Positions 52,603-61,323 of a stretch of DNA of 64,000 nucleotides are shown here, in pieces. The translations under genes were made by a program, and so were the position numbers. The number at the start of each line of letters is the position of its first letter. Position 1 is the first letter of the stretch. The notes beneath the pieces are model-generated. The model had not been told where the DNA came from, did not search any database, and worked only from the letters and a program-made list of their open reading frames with translations. The stretch is from Haliscomenobacter sp. (GTDB lineage: Bacteria; Bacteroidota; Bacteroidia; Chitinophagales; Saprospiraceae). The stretch spans positions 434,001-498,000 of the forward strand of contig JADJHZ010000002.1 in the NCBI GenBank assembly GCA_016707205.1, given 5' to 3'.

Positions 52603-53619
52603 TTATTTCGCCTTTCTACTCGTCTTCTTTGGCGTCTCCGCATCCGGCATCATGGCTTCCGGGCCTAATCCAATGACGGAAGCCTGGACAAAAGTTCCCC
52701 AGGTGAGGTTCATTTGGCCTTCTTTATGCGCGTTGGCTTTCCGGATCGCCATATTGGCAGCGGCTTCCACCACCCACTCAAAATTTTCCTGCCCTACCGA
52801 ATTCACATCGGCATCCGGCGCCGGATTGCAAAAGTCGATGGCATAGGGAATACCTTCGCGAATGGCAAATTCGACGGTATTGAAATCATACCCCAGCGCT
52901 TTGTTTAACCGGATGACATAGTCGTGGATGGTTTCCAGCAGTTTTTTTGCTGCCGGGCCCTGAGTTTTTATTTCGGAGGCATACCGGAGGTGATGGGGGT
53001 TGCGGGGCTCATAAGACATGATGCGCACGTCTTCCTGTCCAATGCAATAACAGCGGAAATAATCGTCAAAAACGATTTCCTCCTGCAGGAGCATGACCAA
53101 CTGATCGGTTTCTCCGTGTTTTTCCCAGAGGTCGTTCCGGTCGTCGATTTTATAGACGCTCTTCCAGCCTCCGCCTGCATGAGGTTTCATATAAGCGGGA
53201 AAACCCACATATTTGAAAATGCCGTCCCAGTCCATGGGCATTTTCAGGTTGCGGAAAGAGTTTTCGCCGGTATCCGCCGGGTGTTCCCGGGAAGGCATGA
53301 GAACCGTGTTTGGCACCGGGACGCCAATTTTGACGGCGAGGGCATTGTTGAAAAACTTTTCATCGGCGCTCCACCAGAACGGATTATTGATTACTGCTGT
53401 TCCGCAAAGAGCGGCATTTTTCAGATACGCCCTATAGAAAGGGACGTCCTGGGAGATCCGGTCGATGATCACATCGTAGCCGGAAGTTTCGCCCTGGACC
53501 ACCTTGTCAATGGAAACGGATTCGGCAACGATGGTGGCGCCTTCTTTTTGGTTGACGCGGTCGACGAATGCCTGGGGAAAGGTATTTTCCTGACCGTAAA
53601 GAATACCGATTTTTTTCAT
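52603..53619 (-). CDS. ATP-grasp ligase of the amidoligase cluster
   Basis: A 338-residue ATP-grasp protein of the D-Ala-D-Ala ligase/RimK-like type. The N-terminal domain starts KKIGILYGQENTFPQAF; the ATP-binding Lys lies in FPAYMKPHAGGGWKSVY (about 140-155), the adenine-contacting strand in LVMLLQEEIVFDDYF, and the metal-binding acid/Asn pair in NTVEFAIREGIPYAIDFCNPAPD (about 248-270, given here as motif span). The C-terminus is basic (PKKTSRKAK). It probably adds an amino acid or amine to a carboxylate. 51 bases downstream of the esterase gene. Confidence 0.87.
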   Translation of the reverse strand: MKKIGILYGQENTFPQAFVDRVNQKEGATIVAESVSIDKVVQGETSGYDVIIDRISQDVPFYRAYLKNAALCGTAVINNPFWWSADEKFFNNALAVKIGVPVPNTVLMPSREHPADTGENSFRNLKMPMDWDGIFKYVGFPAYMKPHAGGGWKSVYKIDDRNDLWEKHGETDQLVMLLQEEIVFDDYFRCYCIGQEDVRIMSYEPRNPHHLRYASEIKTQGPAAKKLLETIHDYVIRLNKALGYDFNTVEFAIREGIPYAIDFCNPAPDADVNSVGQENFEWVVEAAANMAIRKANAHKEGQMNLTWGTFVQASVIGLGPEAMMPDAETPKKTSRKAK

Positions 53620-53670
53620 GTAGCGGATGTTTTATTCTTAAATTCGGGTTAATGCTTCAGTCGGGCTTTA

Positions 53671-54378
53671 TCAACCGATCCGGGAAAGATAATGGGGGAA
53701 CATTTCTCTCCAGATGGGCCAATCGTGGGTCGCCCAGGGGCGGATATCCAACCAGTTAGGGATTCCTTTCTGGTGCAGGATTTGGGACATCCATTCGTTC
53801 TCTCCTTTGCAGAAATCCTGTTCGGAAGTTCCCAGGACGATCTTCATATCGTAAAAATGCTCGTTTTGGGCATTGGGCATGAAATCCGGGGGGCAGTTAA
53901 AATAGACGTTTTCGTCGAAATAGCCATCCATATGCTGTTTGATATCGAATGCGCCGCCCATACTGAACAGGTAGGCTACTTGCTCCGGGTGGCGGAACGC
54001 AAAGTTAAGGGCGTGATAGCCTCCGAAACTGCACCCGGCTACGCCTATTTTATCGACGCTGCATTCAAACCGGATTTTAGGAACAAATTCCTCGTGAAGC
54101 ATCCGGTCGTATTGAATGTGATTGAGTATCCGGTATTTCGGATGGAGGTGCTTGGCATACCAGCTATCGCTGTCGATGCTGTCGATGCAATAGAGCTTGA
54201 TCTTTCCGGATTCAACGAACCAACGCGCAGATTCCACGAGCTTGAAATCCTTATTCTCGTAATACCGGCCCATGGAGGTAGGAAAAATGATCACCGGATA
54301 CCCCCAATTTCCAAATTGGAGATATTCGATTTCTCTCCCAAGGGCATGCGAATAAAAGTGGTGATAGGATTCGTGCAA
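53671..54378 (-). CDS. Esterase-like alpha/beta hydrolase, first gene of the amidoligase cluster
   Basis: A 235-residue cytoplasmic alpha/beta hydrolase resembling the esterase D family. The nucleophile elbow is VAGCSFGGYHALNF (Ser about 117), the acid is in LGTSEQDFCKGEN and the His in WATHDWPIWREM. Early blocks YPVIIFPTSMGRYYENKDF and LYCIDSIDSDSWY are typical of this family. It leads the minus-strand cluster. Across a 174-base divergent region lies another esterase of a related type (54553-55408), so hydrolases flank the ligases on both ends. Confidence 0.88.
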   Translation of the reverse strand: MHESYHHFYSHALGREIEYLQFGNWGYPVIIFPTSMGRYYENKDFKLVESARWFVESGKIKLYCIDSIDSDSWYAKHLHPKYRILNHIQYDRMLHEEFVPKIRFECSVDKIGVAGCSFGGYHALNFAFRHPEQVAYLFSMGGAFDIKQHMDGYFDENVYFNCPPDFMPNAQNEHFYDMKIVLGTSEQDFCKGENEWMSQILHQKGIPNWLDIRPWATHDWPIWREMFPHYLSRIG

Positions 54379-54552
54379 AGCAAAGGTTTTTTAGGGTTGA
54401 AGAATGCAGGAGGGGATAAACTTTATAGAAAACGCCCTCAAAATTAACTTTTTTACAAAAATTGTCCGGCAAATCATTGAAATTTCAGATTTTATACGAA
54501 GTTGTTGCGTTACAGCGCGCTTCGGGCGGCATGTAGGCCCCGAAGCCAGGTT

Positions 54553-55408
54553 ATGTCGTTTATTCATGAGAGAAACCAAAACGTTGTGGAGTCCCTGACC
54601 AGAATAGAAACCAGCATTACATCGCATCATCTGCAGCGGCAGGTGCCGATAACCCTTTTGCTCCCTCCGGGATACAATCAGCAGGCAGGGTTTTATCCTG
54701 TCCTTTTTTATGAATGACGGCCAGGACCTTACCTCGCTGCATTTGGAACAGACGCTCGCCCGGCTTTTCCACACCCAGCGGATACCGCCCTTTGTTGTGG
54801 TGGCCATGCATGCCAATCAGGACAGGAAAATGGAATACGGCACGGCTGCGCAGCCTGATTTTGCGGGAAGGGGCGCGAAAGCCTACCTTCACACCCGGTT
54901 TGTGTTGGAGGAGGTCCGGCCGTTGATGTTAGACCGGTATCGGATTCATTCCAGCGCTGCGCACCATTTTTATGCTGGTTTTTCCTTGGGGGGCTTATCT
55001 GCGTTCGATATAGTTTGGCATCACCCGGACCAGTTTTCTAGGGTTGGCGTTTTTTCCGGAGCGTTATGGTGGCGGTCCAGAGATGTTGGCAAAGGGTATA
55101 ACGAGTCTACCGACCGGATTATGCATGCTCTGATACGGGAAGGGACATTCACTCCAGGGCTGAAATTCTGGTTTCAAACCGGAACGGAGGACGAAACCAA
55201 CGACCGCAACAACAACGGAATCATCGATTCTATTGAAGATACCCTGGACCTGATGGCCGAACTGGAAAAAAAAGGTTACGTAAGGGACCGGGATATCGCT
55301 TATCTGGAGGTCCAGGGAGGAAAACACGACCAGGATACCTGGAGCCGGGCGCTCCCTGAGTTTTTATGCTGGTTGTTTGGCAACCAGGCGCTAAGTTATT
55401 CGAGGTAG
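54553..55408 (+). pseudogene. Esterase-like alpha/beta hydrolase with one frameshift
   Basis: Two frames combine to one esterase of the enterochelin-esterase-like group. The first runs from ATG 54553 (MSFIHERNQNVVES) to PGYNQQAGFYPVLF; the second resumes at MNDGQDLTSLHLEQTL and continues to 55408. The break is a T6 run (54704-54709): with five T the protein reads YPVLFMNDGQDL, the family motif. The nucleophile is in YAGFSLGGLSAFD, and the acid and His are in FQTGTEDETNDR and GGKHDQDTW. DRNNNGIIDSIED is a good EF-hand-type calcium loop. The downstream frame could be translated alone from ATG 54710 but would lack the first strands. Confidence 0.85.
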
Positions 55409-55447
55409 CGTATTATTTTTGCCCGGCTTTGTAAATCAAGTGATACG

Positions 55448-56905
55448 GTGGGGTTTATACAAATATTCCTGCAACGCAGGACCCGGAGGTTGGGGTTCTT
55501 TATTGGTTTGGCGTTAGCCTTGCGCTTCCCAACCTTTTTCCGGTCGGTGATCGATCACGACGAATCTACTTATTTAGTCATAGCCGATGCCGTTCGCAAC
55601 GGCGCCATGTACTGGGTGGATGTTATCGACGTCAAACCGGTGGGTATTTTCTGGCTGCTGGGGGCTTTGCTGGAGATCGTCGGCCGTTCTGTTTTTTGGA
55701 TGCGGGTTATCGCTGCCCTGTTTCTGGCTTTGACGGCTTTTCTCCTGTCGGAAACCAAGCTTCGCCTGGGCAGCAGTCTGGTTGCCGCTTTTGCCTCCGG
55801 GGCAATTTATCTTGTTTTAAATTCGGTCTTCACCTTTTACGGATTAAGCCCCAATACGGAGACGTACTTCAACTTGTTTACTATAGCCGGGTTTTTCCTT
55901 GTTCTGAATGTCCGCAACCCGTGGGTCTTTTTTCCTGCCGGGCTTTTTCTGGGGTATGGGTTCCTGATCAAATACGTCGTCCTTTTTGATGGGGTTGCAT
56001 TGGGTCTGTTTCTGCTTATGACCTGGCAGAGGGCGCGTTCATTTACCTGGACCAAAATAGGCAGCCTGGTCTTGCTGGCCGCCGGATTTACGCTTCCTTT
56101 TGCCGCTACATACGCGTACTATGTGCTCTCCGGGCATGGAGATACTTTTTTGTTCTACACCTTCGAAGTAAGCGGGCGCTATCCGGTAGCGGCGGGGCTC
56201 TGGGACTTCGTCAAGAGCTTTCTGGACGTTCAGTTGCGGTTTTTTCCCGTTTTTTTCTTTTTCTACTTCGCGCTTTTTCGCTTTAGGCTGGATACGAGTA
56301 CCCGCCGGTTGGGGGTTTTATGGACCTTGTTGGTGTTGGTCCCGATCTTTGTTCCCGGGAAGTTTTTTGGGCATTATTTCATCCAATTATTCCTTCCGGT
56401 GAGTTTCCTCGCCGGCGAATTTTTTGGGCGGCCCAGAGCCATGTATCCCCGGTTTGTCCGCCTTTTCATGCTTCCCCGCGTAGCTTATCCGGTAATTGCG
56501 CTTTTTTTGGCTGGGAACTGGTTGCTTCAAAAACACGACTATATCGACCGGCCCGATGTGCCATCCCAGATGGCCAGGGAGATCAAAAGCCGCCTGGATG
56601 CGGGGGATGAGATTTATATGGGAAATTACCATCCCATCCTCTACTTTATACTAGGAAAAAAAAGCCCTACCCCATACATTCACCGGGGATTGCTTTGGAC
56701 AGAGGAACACCTTCACGCTCTGAACATCGATCAAACGAAGGAAATAGACCGCATTATCGAATCCAGGCCGGATTGGGTCGTCGTTCAGGATTCTCTTTTC
56801 AGCCCCAGGCTAAATCAGGAGATCCGGACCAGGTACAGCGAAGTGTCGAGGATGAAAACGGAAAAAGGACACGAGCTATACCTTTACCAACGAAATGTCC
56901 GCTAA
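55448..56905 (+). CDS. GT39-like membrane glycosyltransferase
   Basis: A 485-residue inner-membrane protein with about 9-11 transmembrane helices and a C-terminal soluble part. The first loop has VIDHDESTYLVIADAVRNGAMYWVDVIDVKPVGIFWLLG (motif D-E near residue 38 and DVKPV), the ArnT/PMT-type active-site loop of the GT39/DUF2029 families that use polyprenyl-phosphate sugars. The tail MGNYHPILYFILGKKSPTPYIHRG is also characteristic. Acceptor unknown. It starts with GTG at 55448; no in-frame ATG lies nearby. Confidence 0.88.
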   Translation: MGFIQIFLQRRTRRLGFFIGLALALRFPTFFRSVIDHDESTYLVIADAVRNGAMYWVDVIDVKPVGIFWLLGALLEIVGRSVFWMRVIAALFLALTAFLLSETKLRLGSSLVAAFASGAIYLVLNSVFTFYGLSPNTETYFNLFTIAGFFLVLNVRNPWVFFPAGLFLGYGFLIKYVVLFDGVALGLFLLMTWQRARSFTWTKIGSLVLLAAGFTLPFAATYAYYVLSGHGDTFLFYTFEVSGRYPVAAGLWDFVKSFLDVQLRFFPVFFFFYFALFRFRLDTSTRRLGVLWTLLVLVPIFVPGKFFGHYFIQLFLPVSFLAGEFFGRPRAMYPRFVRLFMLPRVAYPVIALFLAGNWLLQKHDYIDRPDVPSQMAREIKSRLDAGDEIYMGNYHPILYFILGKKSPTPYIHRGLLWTEEHLHALNIDQTKEIDRIIESRPDWVVVQDSLFSPRLNQEIRTRYSEVSRMKTEKGHELYLYQRNVR

Positions 56906-56950
56906 AATGGGGATATTTAGTCGTTCATTTCATCAAACACCAATTACTTC

Positions 56951-59161
56951 ATGATCCGATTATTTTTTACCCGGGTATTGCCATTGGCGTGGGTACTCCA
57001 ATTGGTTGCCGGTTTGGCGATTGGGCAAAGCCTGAAATGGTCGCCCGATGGAAACAGCTATTTTGTCAACGAGCGTTCCCGGATTGTCCGCTACGACCTT
57101 CCCGGATTGAAGCCCGAAGTGGTTGTCAGCCCGGAAGTGCTTATTCCGGACAAGCAGACTATGCCTATTTCGGTAGAAGATTTCCAGTTCACTTCGGACG
57201 GGATGAAACTCCTGTTTTTTACGAACAGCAAACGGGTATGGCGATATCGGACCCGCGGCGACTATTGGGTGCTGGATACCAAGACCCGGAAGATCCGCAA
57301 GCTGGGCGAAGGCCGGCCGGAATCTTCGCTGATGTTTGCCAAATTTTCTCCGGATGGAAAAAAGGCCGCTTACGTCAGCGAACGCAACCTGTATGTAGAA
57401 GACCTGGAAAGCGGACAGATCAAACCGCTTACATCGGGTAACGGGACTCAAAAGCTTATTCATGGCACCTTCGACTGGGTTTATGAAGAGGAGTTCGCCA
57501 TTCGGGACGGGTTTCGCTGGTCTCCGGACGGGAAATCCATTGCCTATTGGCAGATCGATGCCAATGCGATCCGGGATTTTTATATGATCAATAGCACGGA
57601 TTCAGTGTATAGCCGGATCGTGCCGGTGGAGTATCCGAAAGCAGGCGATCCGCCTTCTCCTGCGCGGATCGGGGTGGCAGATATTGCCTCCGGACAAACC
57701 AAGTGGATGGCTATCGAGGGCGACCCCCAAGAGCATTATCTGCCCCGTATGGAGTGGGCGCCTGGGGGGAAATCCCTGGTTGTGCAGCAATTCAACCGCA
57801 AGCAAAACCATAGCCGGATCATCGAATGCAATGCACAAAATGGAGCCTGCCAGACTATTTTCCAGGAGTCGGACCCGGCATGGGTTAGCCATGTCAACGA
57901 ATGGAGCCGGAACGTGACCGGCTGGGATTGGATCGAAAAAGGCAAAGCGTTTATCTGGACCAGCGAAAAAGACGGCTGGCGGCATCTTTACCGGGTGGGG
58001 CTGAACGGGCAGGAACAGCTGTTAACGCGCGGCAATTACGACGTCATCGAAACCTTGTTAATTGACGAAACGGGAGGGTTTATTTATTTTTATGCGTCTC
58101 CGGAGAATGCCCTTCAGCAGTATCTGTACCGCGTACCTTTGGATGGAAGTCGTGGCGCTGAAAGGCTTTCGCCAGCCAGCCAGGAAGGAACGCATTCCTA
58201 TCAGATCTCCCCGAACGGAAAATATGCACGGCATAATTTTTCCAATTATTATACCTCTCCGTTAAGGGAATGGATCACTCTTCCGGACCATCAGCCTTTG
58301 CCAGGCCAGGAAGATATTGGCAAAAAGATCAACCCACAGGCCAAGCTAGATAGCCCGGTCTCTTTTTTTAAGGTGACAACCGCCGATGGGGTGGAAATGG
58401 ATGGGTGGATAGTTAAGCCGAAAGATTTTGACCCCAAAGAAAAATACCCGGTCGTATTTTATGTGTATGGCGAACCCGCCAGCGCTACGGTAAACGACCG
58501 TTATGGTGTTGGCGACAACTTTGTCTTCGACGGCGATCTGGCAGCGGAAGGGTATATTCATATTTCCCTGGACAACCGGGGTACGCCGGCGCCTAAAGGC
58601 CGGCAGTGGCGGAAATCCATTTACCGCAAGATCGGACAGCTGAATATCCGGGATCAAGCTATGGCGGCCAAAAAAATTCTGGAATGGGATTTTGTAGATA
58701 CGAGCCGGGTTGCTGTTTGGGGATGGAGCGGAGGCGGGTCATCCACCTTAAATTTGATGTTCCAGTACCCCGAAATCTATAAAACCGGTATTTCGATTGC
58801 TCCGGTTACGGCTTCCAGGCTTTATGATAATATCTATACGGAGCGTTATATGGGGCTTCCTCAGGAAAATCCGTCCGATTATGCTGCGGGGGCAGCGCTG
58901 ACCCACGCCAAAAACCTGCAGGGCAACCTGCTGGTGATCCATGGTACCGGCGACGACAACGTTCATTACCAAAACACGGAGATGCTGATCGATGAGCTCG
59001 TTCGAAATGGAAAATTATTTATGGTTATGCCTTATCCCAACCGGACCCATGGAATCTCAGAAGGGGCAGGCACTTCCGAGCACCTATCCAAAACCGCTTC
59101 CCATTTTTTGAGAACCCATGTCCCCGGAGGACCGAAAAGCAGGTTGATGGTGAAACCATAA
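56951..59161 (+). CDS. Dipeptidyl peptidase IV (S9B)
   Basis: A 736-residue exported serine exopeptidase that removes X-Pro dipeptides. Signal peptide (VLPLAWVLQLVAGLAIGQ), an eight-bladed propeller with the substrate-anchoring Glu pair in DWVYEEEFAIRDGFRWSPDG, then the hydrolase domain with Ser about 593 (VWGWSGGGSSTLN; GWSYGG is usual, here GWSGGG), Asp about 669 (HGTGDDNVHYQN) and His about 700 (NRTHGISEG). Length and motif order match bacterial DPP IV. 45 bases after the glycosyltransferase gene. Confidence 0.95.
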   Translation: MIRLFFTRVLPLAWVLQLVAGLAIGQSLKWSPDGNSYFVNERSRIVRYDLPGLKPEVVVSPEVLIPDKQTMPISVEDFQFTSDGMKLLFFTNSKRVWRYRTRGDYWVLDTKTRKIRKLGEGRPESSLMFAKFSPDGKKAAYVSERNLYVEDLESGQIKPLTSGNGTQKLIHGTFDWVYEEEFAIRDGFRWSPDGKSIAYWQIDANAIRDFYMINSTDSVYSRIVPVEYPKAGDPPSPARIGVADIASGQTKWMAIEGDPQEHYLPRMEWAPGGKSLVVQQFNRKQNHSRIIECNAQNGACQTIFQESDPAWVSHVNEWSRNVTGWDWIEKGKAFIWTSEKDGWRHLYRVGLNGQEQLLTRGNYDVIETLLIDETGGFIYFYASPENALQQYLYRVPLDGSRGAERLSPASQEGTHSYQISPNGKYARHNFSNYYTSPLREWITLPDHQPLPGQEDIGKKINPQAKLDSPVSFFKVTTADGVEMDGWIVKPKDFDPKEKYPVVFYVYGEPASATVNDRYGVGDNFVFDGDLAAEGYIHISLDNRGTPAPKGRQWRKSIYRKIGQLNIRDQAMAAKKILEWDFVDTSRVAVWGWSGGGSSTLNLMFQYPEIYKTGISIAPVTASRLYDNIYTERYMGLPQENPSDYAAGAALTHAKNLQGNLLVIHGTGDDNVHYQNTEMLIDELVRNGKLFMVMPYPNRTHGISEGAGTSEHLSKTASHFLRTHVPGGPKSRLMVKP

Positions 59162-59228
59162 ATCAGACCGTTTCCAAATTTTATATAAAAAAAGGCCGTC
59201 TGTGACTTGCTTCACAGAAAAAAATTTT

Positions 59229-59265
59229 CTTTCATGAATTTGGGCCAAGCCCAAATTCATGAAAG
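59229..59265. repeat. Perfect 17-bp palindrome with 3-base loop upstream of hoxF
   Basis: Bases 59229-59245 are the exact reverse complement of 59249-59265. It lies 67 bases after the DPP IV stop and 269 before hoxF. No T-run follows on the plus strand; on the minus strand the right neighbour is weak. It is either a terminator for the peptidase gene or an operator for the hydrogenase operon. The remaining 372-base gap shows no gene. Confidence 0.65.
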
Positions 59266-59533
59266 TCTTCGTTTGTAAGGTAAGCTATCTTTCTGCCCTG
59301 CCGGGCTTTCCCCAAATGGATGACGCCGGTTGTTTCCTGTTCGGGAATTTGTGGTTGACCATGTCATAAAAAAATGGTACCTTTTCACCAAGGAAAAACC
59401 AAAAAAACGTTTTGGACGATTTGGGAGCCGGTTTAATTCCCGCCGGTTTTCCAAAATTAAAAATGGATTTTAGTCTTCGCCTTTCCCTGAGGTCACCCGA
59501 GCTTGCCGGTTCCGGCATTCAAACCCTAACCTT

Positions 59534-61258
59534 ATGGAAAAAATTATCGATCATTCCCCTCTGCTCAATCTTCTTTGGGCGCGCCAGGATGCCAAAGGCT
59601 TCATTTCCGATCAGGACATTCATGACATTGCGGAACACATGGACCTCTCCTTCATCGAAGTGGAGGGCGTCTGTACGTTCTACCATTTTTTCCACCGCCG
59701 TCCTGCGGGAAAATTTATCGTGTATCTCAACAACAGCATTCTGAGCGATTTCAGTGGGTATGCTGCCGTGCGGAAAGCCTTGGAAACCGCTACCGGAGCG
59801 CCCTGGAACGGGGTCGACCGCAAAGGGTTGTTCGGTTTGTTTGATACGTCCTGTATCGGACTCAGCGATCAGGAACCTGCCGCCCTGATCAATTTCCGGC
59901 CTTTTGTAAAGCTCACCCCGGAAAAAGTCCAGCAGTTGGTGAATGCTTTGCGCAACGGGGTGCCGGTAGACCAGTTGGCCGACCATATCGAAAACCCCGT
60001 GCGCTACGTGCCGCCTGATGGAAAAGCGGTCGTATTCCGCGAGATGGTTCCGGGGCGGGCATTGCAGAAACTCACTCAGATGACTCCGGAGGAGGTCATC
60101 GCCGAGGTCAAATCGTCCAATCTTCGCGGGATGGGCGGCGCTTTTTTCCCTGTGGGAGAAAAGTGGGAACTGTGCCGGAAACAACCCAAAACGCCCCGAT
60201 ACGTCGTGTGCAACGCAGATGAAGGAGAGCCGGGTACCTTCAAGGACAGGGTGTTGATGACTAAGCTCCCCGAGTTGTTGATTGAGGGGATGATTCTTGG
60301 TGGGTACGCGATTGGCGCTAATCAGGGGATTATTTATTTACGCGCGGAGTACCGGTACCTGCTGCCGCGTTTGGAGGGCGCTCTGGATAGGTACCGCCAG
60401 ATGGGCTGGTTGGGAAAAGACATTCCGGCCCGGAAACACTTTGATTTCGACATTCGTATCCAGTTGGGCGCGGGCGCTTACGTGTGCGGGGAAGAAACGG
60501 CTTTGCTGGATTCCCTGATGGGTAAACGCGGCGAACCATGGCCCAAGGTTTATTTCCCGGTCGAACGGGGGTATCTGGGCCTGCCGACCATCGTGAACAA
60601 CGTCGAATCCTTTGCTACCGCAGCCCGGGTGATTGAGTTGGGCGCAGAGGCGTTTCGGCGCTTAGGCACTCCGGGTAGCCCGGGCACGCGGTTGCTGAGT
60701 GTGGCCGGGGATTGCAGCTATCCGGGTGTTTATGAAATCGAATGGGGCATGAGCGTTGGGGAGCTGTTGGACCTTACCGGCGCCCAGGACCCGCTGTATC
60801 TCCAAATCAGCGGCCCTTCCGGAATTGGAATTTCAGCCGCCGACCGGCATCGCCGGTTTAGTTTTGAGGATTTGCGCTGCGGCGGGTCGGTGATGATTTT
60901 TAATCACAAGCGCGACCTGCTGAAAATCCTGGTCAACTTCACGGAATTCTTCAAAGAAGAATCCTGCGGGGTATGCACTCCCTGCCGGGCCGGGAATTTC
61001 ATTTTGAGCCGTAAGCTGGAACTGCTTTCCAGAGGATTAGGGCGCGGGGCTGATCTGGAAGAAATCCGCCAATGGGGCAATCTGATGACCACCGCTTCCC
61101 GCTGCGGGTTGGGCAAAGGGGCATCGAATGCCTTAATCAATGCGATGGATAAATTCCCGGTGTACTTCCAGAAATTAGTGCACTCGAAAGGTAGGGAAAA
61201 AGGATTTGACCTGGATTCGGCTCTTGGAGATTACCGGGAAGCGGTTGGGATCAAGTAA
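59534..61258 (+). CDS. hoxF: NAD-reducing hydrogenase diaphorase subunit HoxF
   Basis: A 574-residue flavin subunit that exchanges electrons between NAD(H) and the FeS chain. It has an N-terminal NuoE/HoxE-like domain (about 10-125) that lacks the usual FeS cysteines (only C47 and C107 remain), as in Ralstonia-type soluble hydrogenases. The NuoF-like domain holds the FMN/NADH loop RGMGGAFFPVGEKW (198-211; consensus is GRGGAGFPTG), CNADEGEPGTFKDR, GAGAYVCGEETALLDSL, and the [4Fe-4S] ligands C478, C481, C484 and C524. Close overall similarity to Ralstonia HoxF. First gene of the hox operon; hoxUY follows after 65 bases. Confidence 0.94.
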   Translation: MEKIIDHSPLLNLLWARQDAKGFISDQDIHDIAEHMDLSFIEVEGVCTFYHFFHRRPAGKFIVYLNNSILSDFSGYAAVRKALETATGAPWNGVDRKGLFGLFDTSCIGLSDQEPAALINFRPFVKLTPEKVQQLVNALRNGVPVDQLADHIENPVRYVPPDGKAVVFREMVPGRALQKLTQMTPEEVIAEVKSSNLRGMGGAFFPVGEKWELCRKQPKTPRYVVCNADEGEPGTFKDRVLMTKLPELLIEGMILGGYAIGANQGIIYLRAEYRYLLPRLEGALDRYRQMGWLGKDIPARKHFDFDIRIQLGAGAYVCGEETALLDSLMGKRGEPWPKVYFPVERGYLGLPTIVNNVESFATAARVIELGAEAFRRLGTPGSPGTRLLSVAGDCSYPGVYEIEWGMSVGELLDLTGAQDPLYLQISGPSGIGISAADRHRRFSFEDLRCGGSVMIFNHKRDLLKILVNFTEFFKEESCGVCTPCRAGNFILSRKLELLSRGLGRGADLEEIRQWGNLMTTASRCGLGKGASNALINAMDKFPVYFQKLVHSKGREKGFDLDSALGDYREAVGIK

Positions 61259-61323
61259 GCAATCGCCCGGGGCCTATAATCCACCATACTTATTCACAAA
61301 TAAACACGAAAACCAGGAGCGCC

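Noticed and set aside
56695..57441. 248-codon frame across the glycosyltransferase/DPP IV junction
   Set aside because: Spans the end of one real gene and the start of another in a third frame; sequence is arginine-rich and motif-free.
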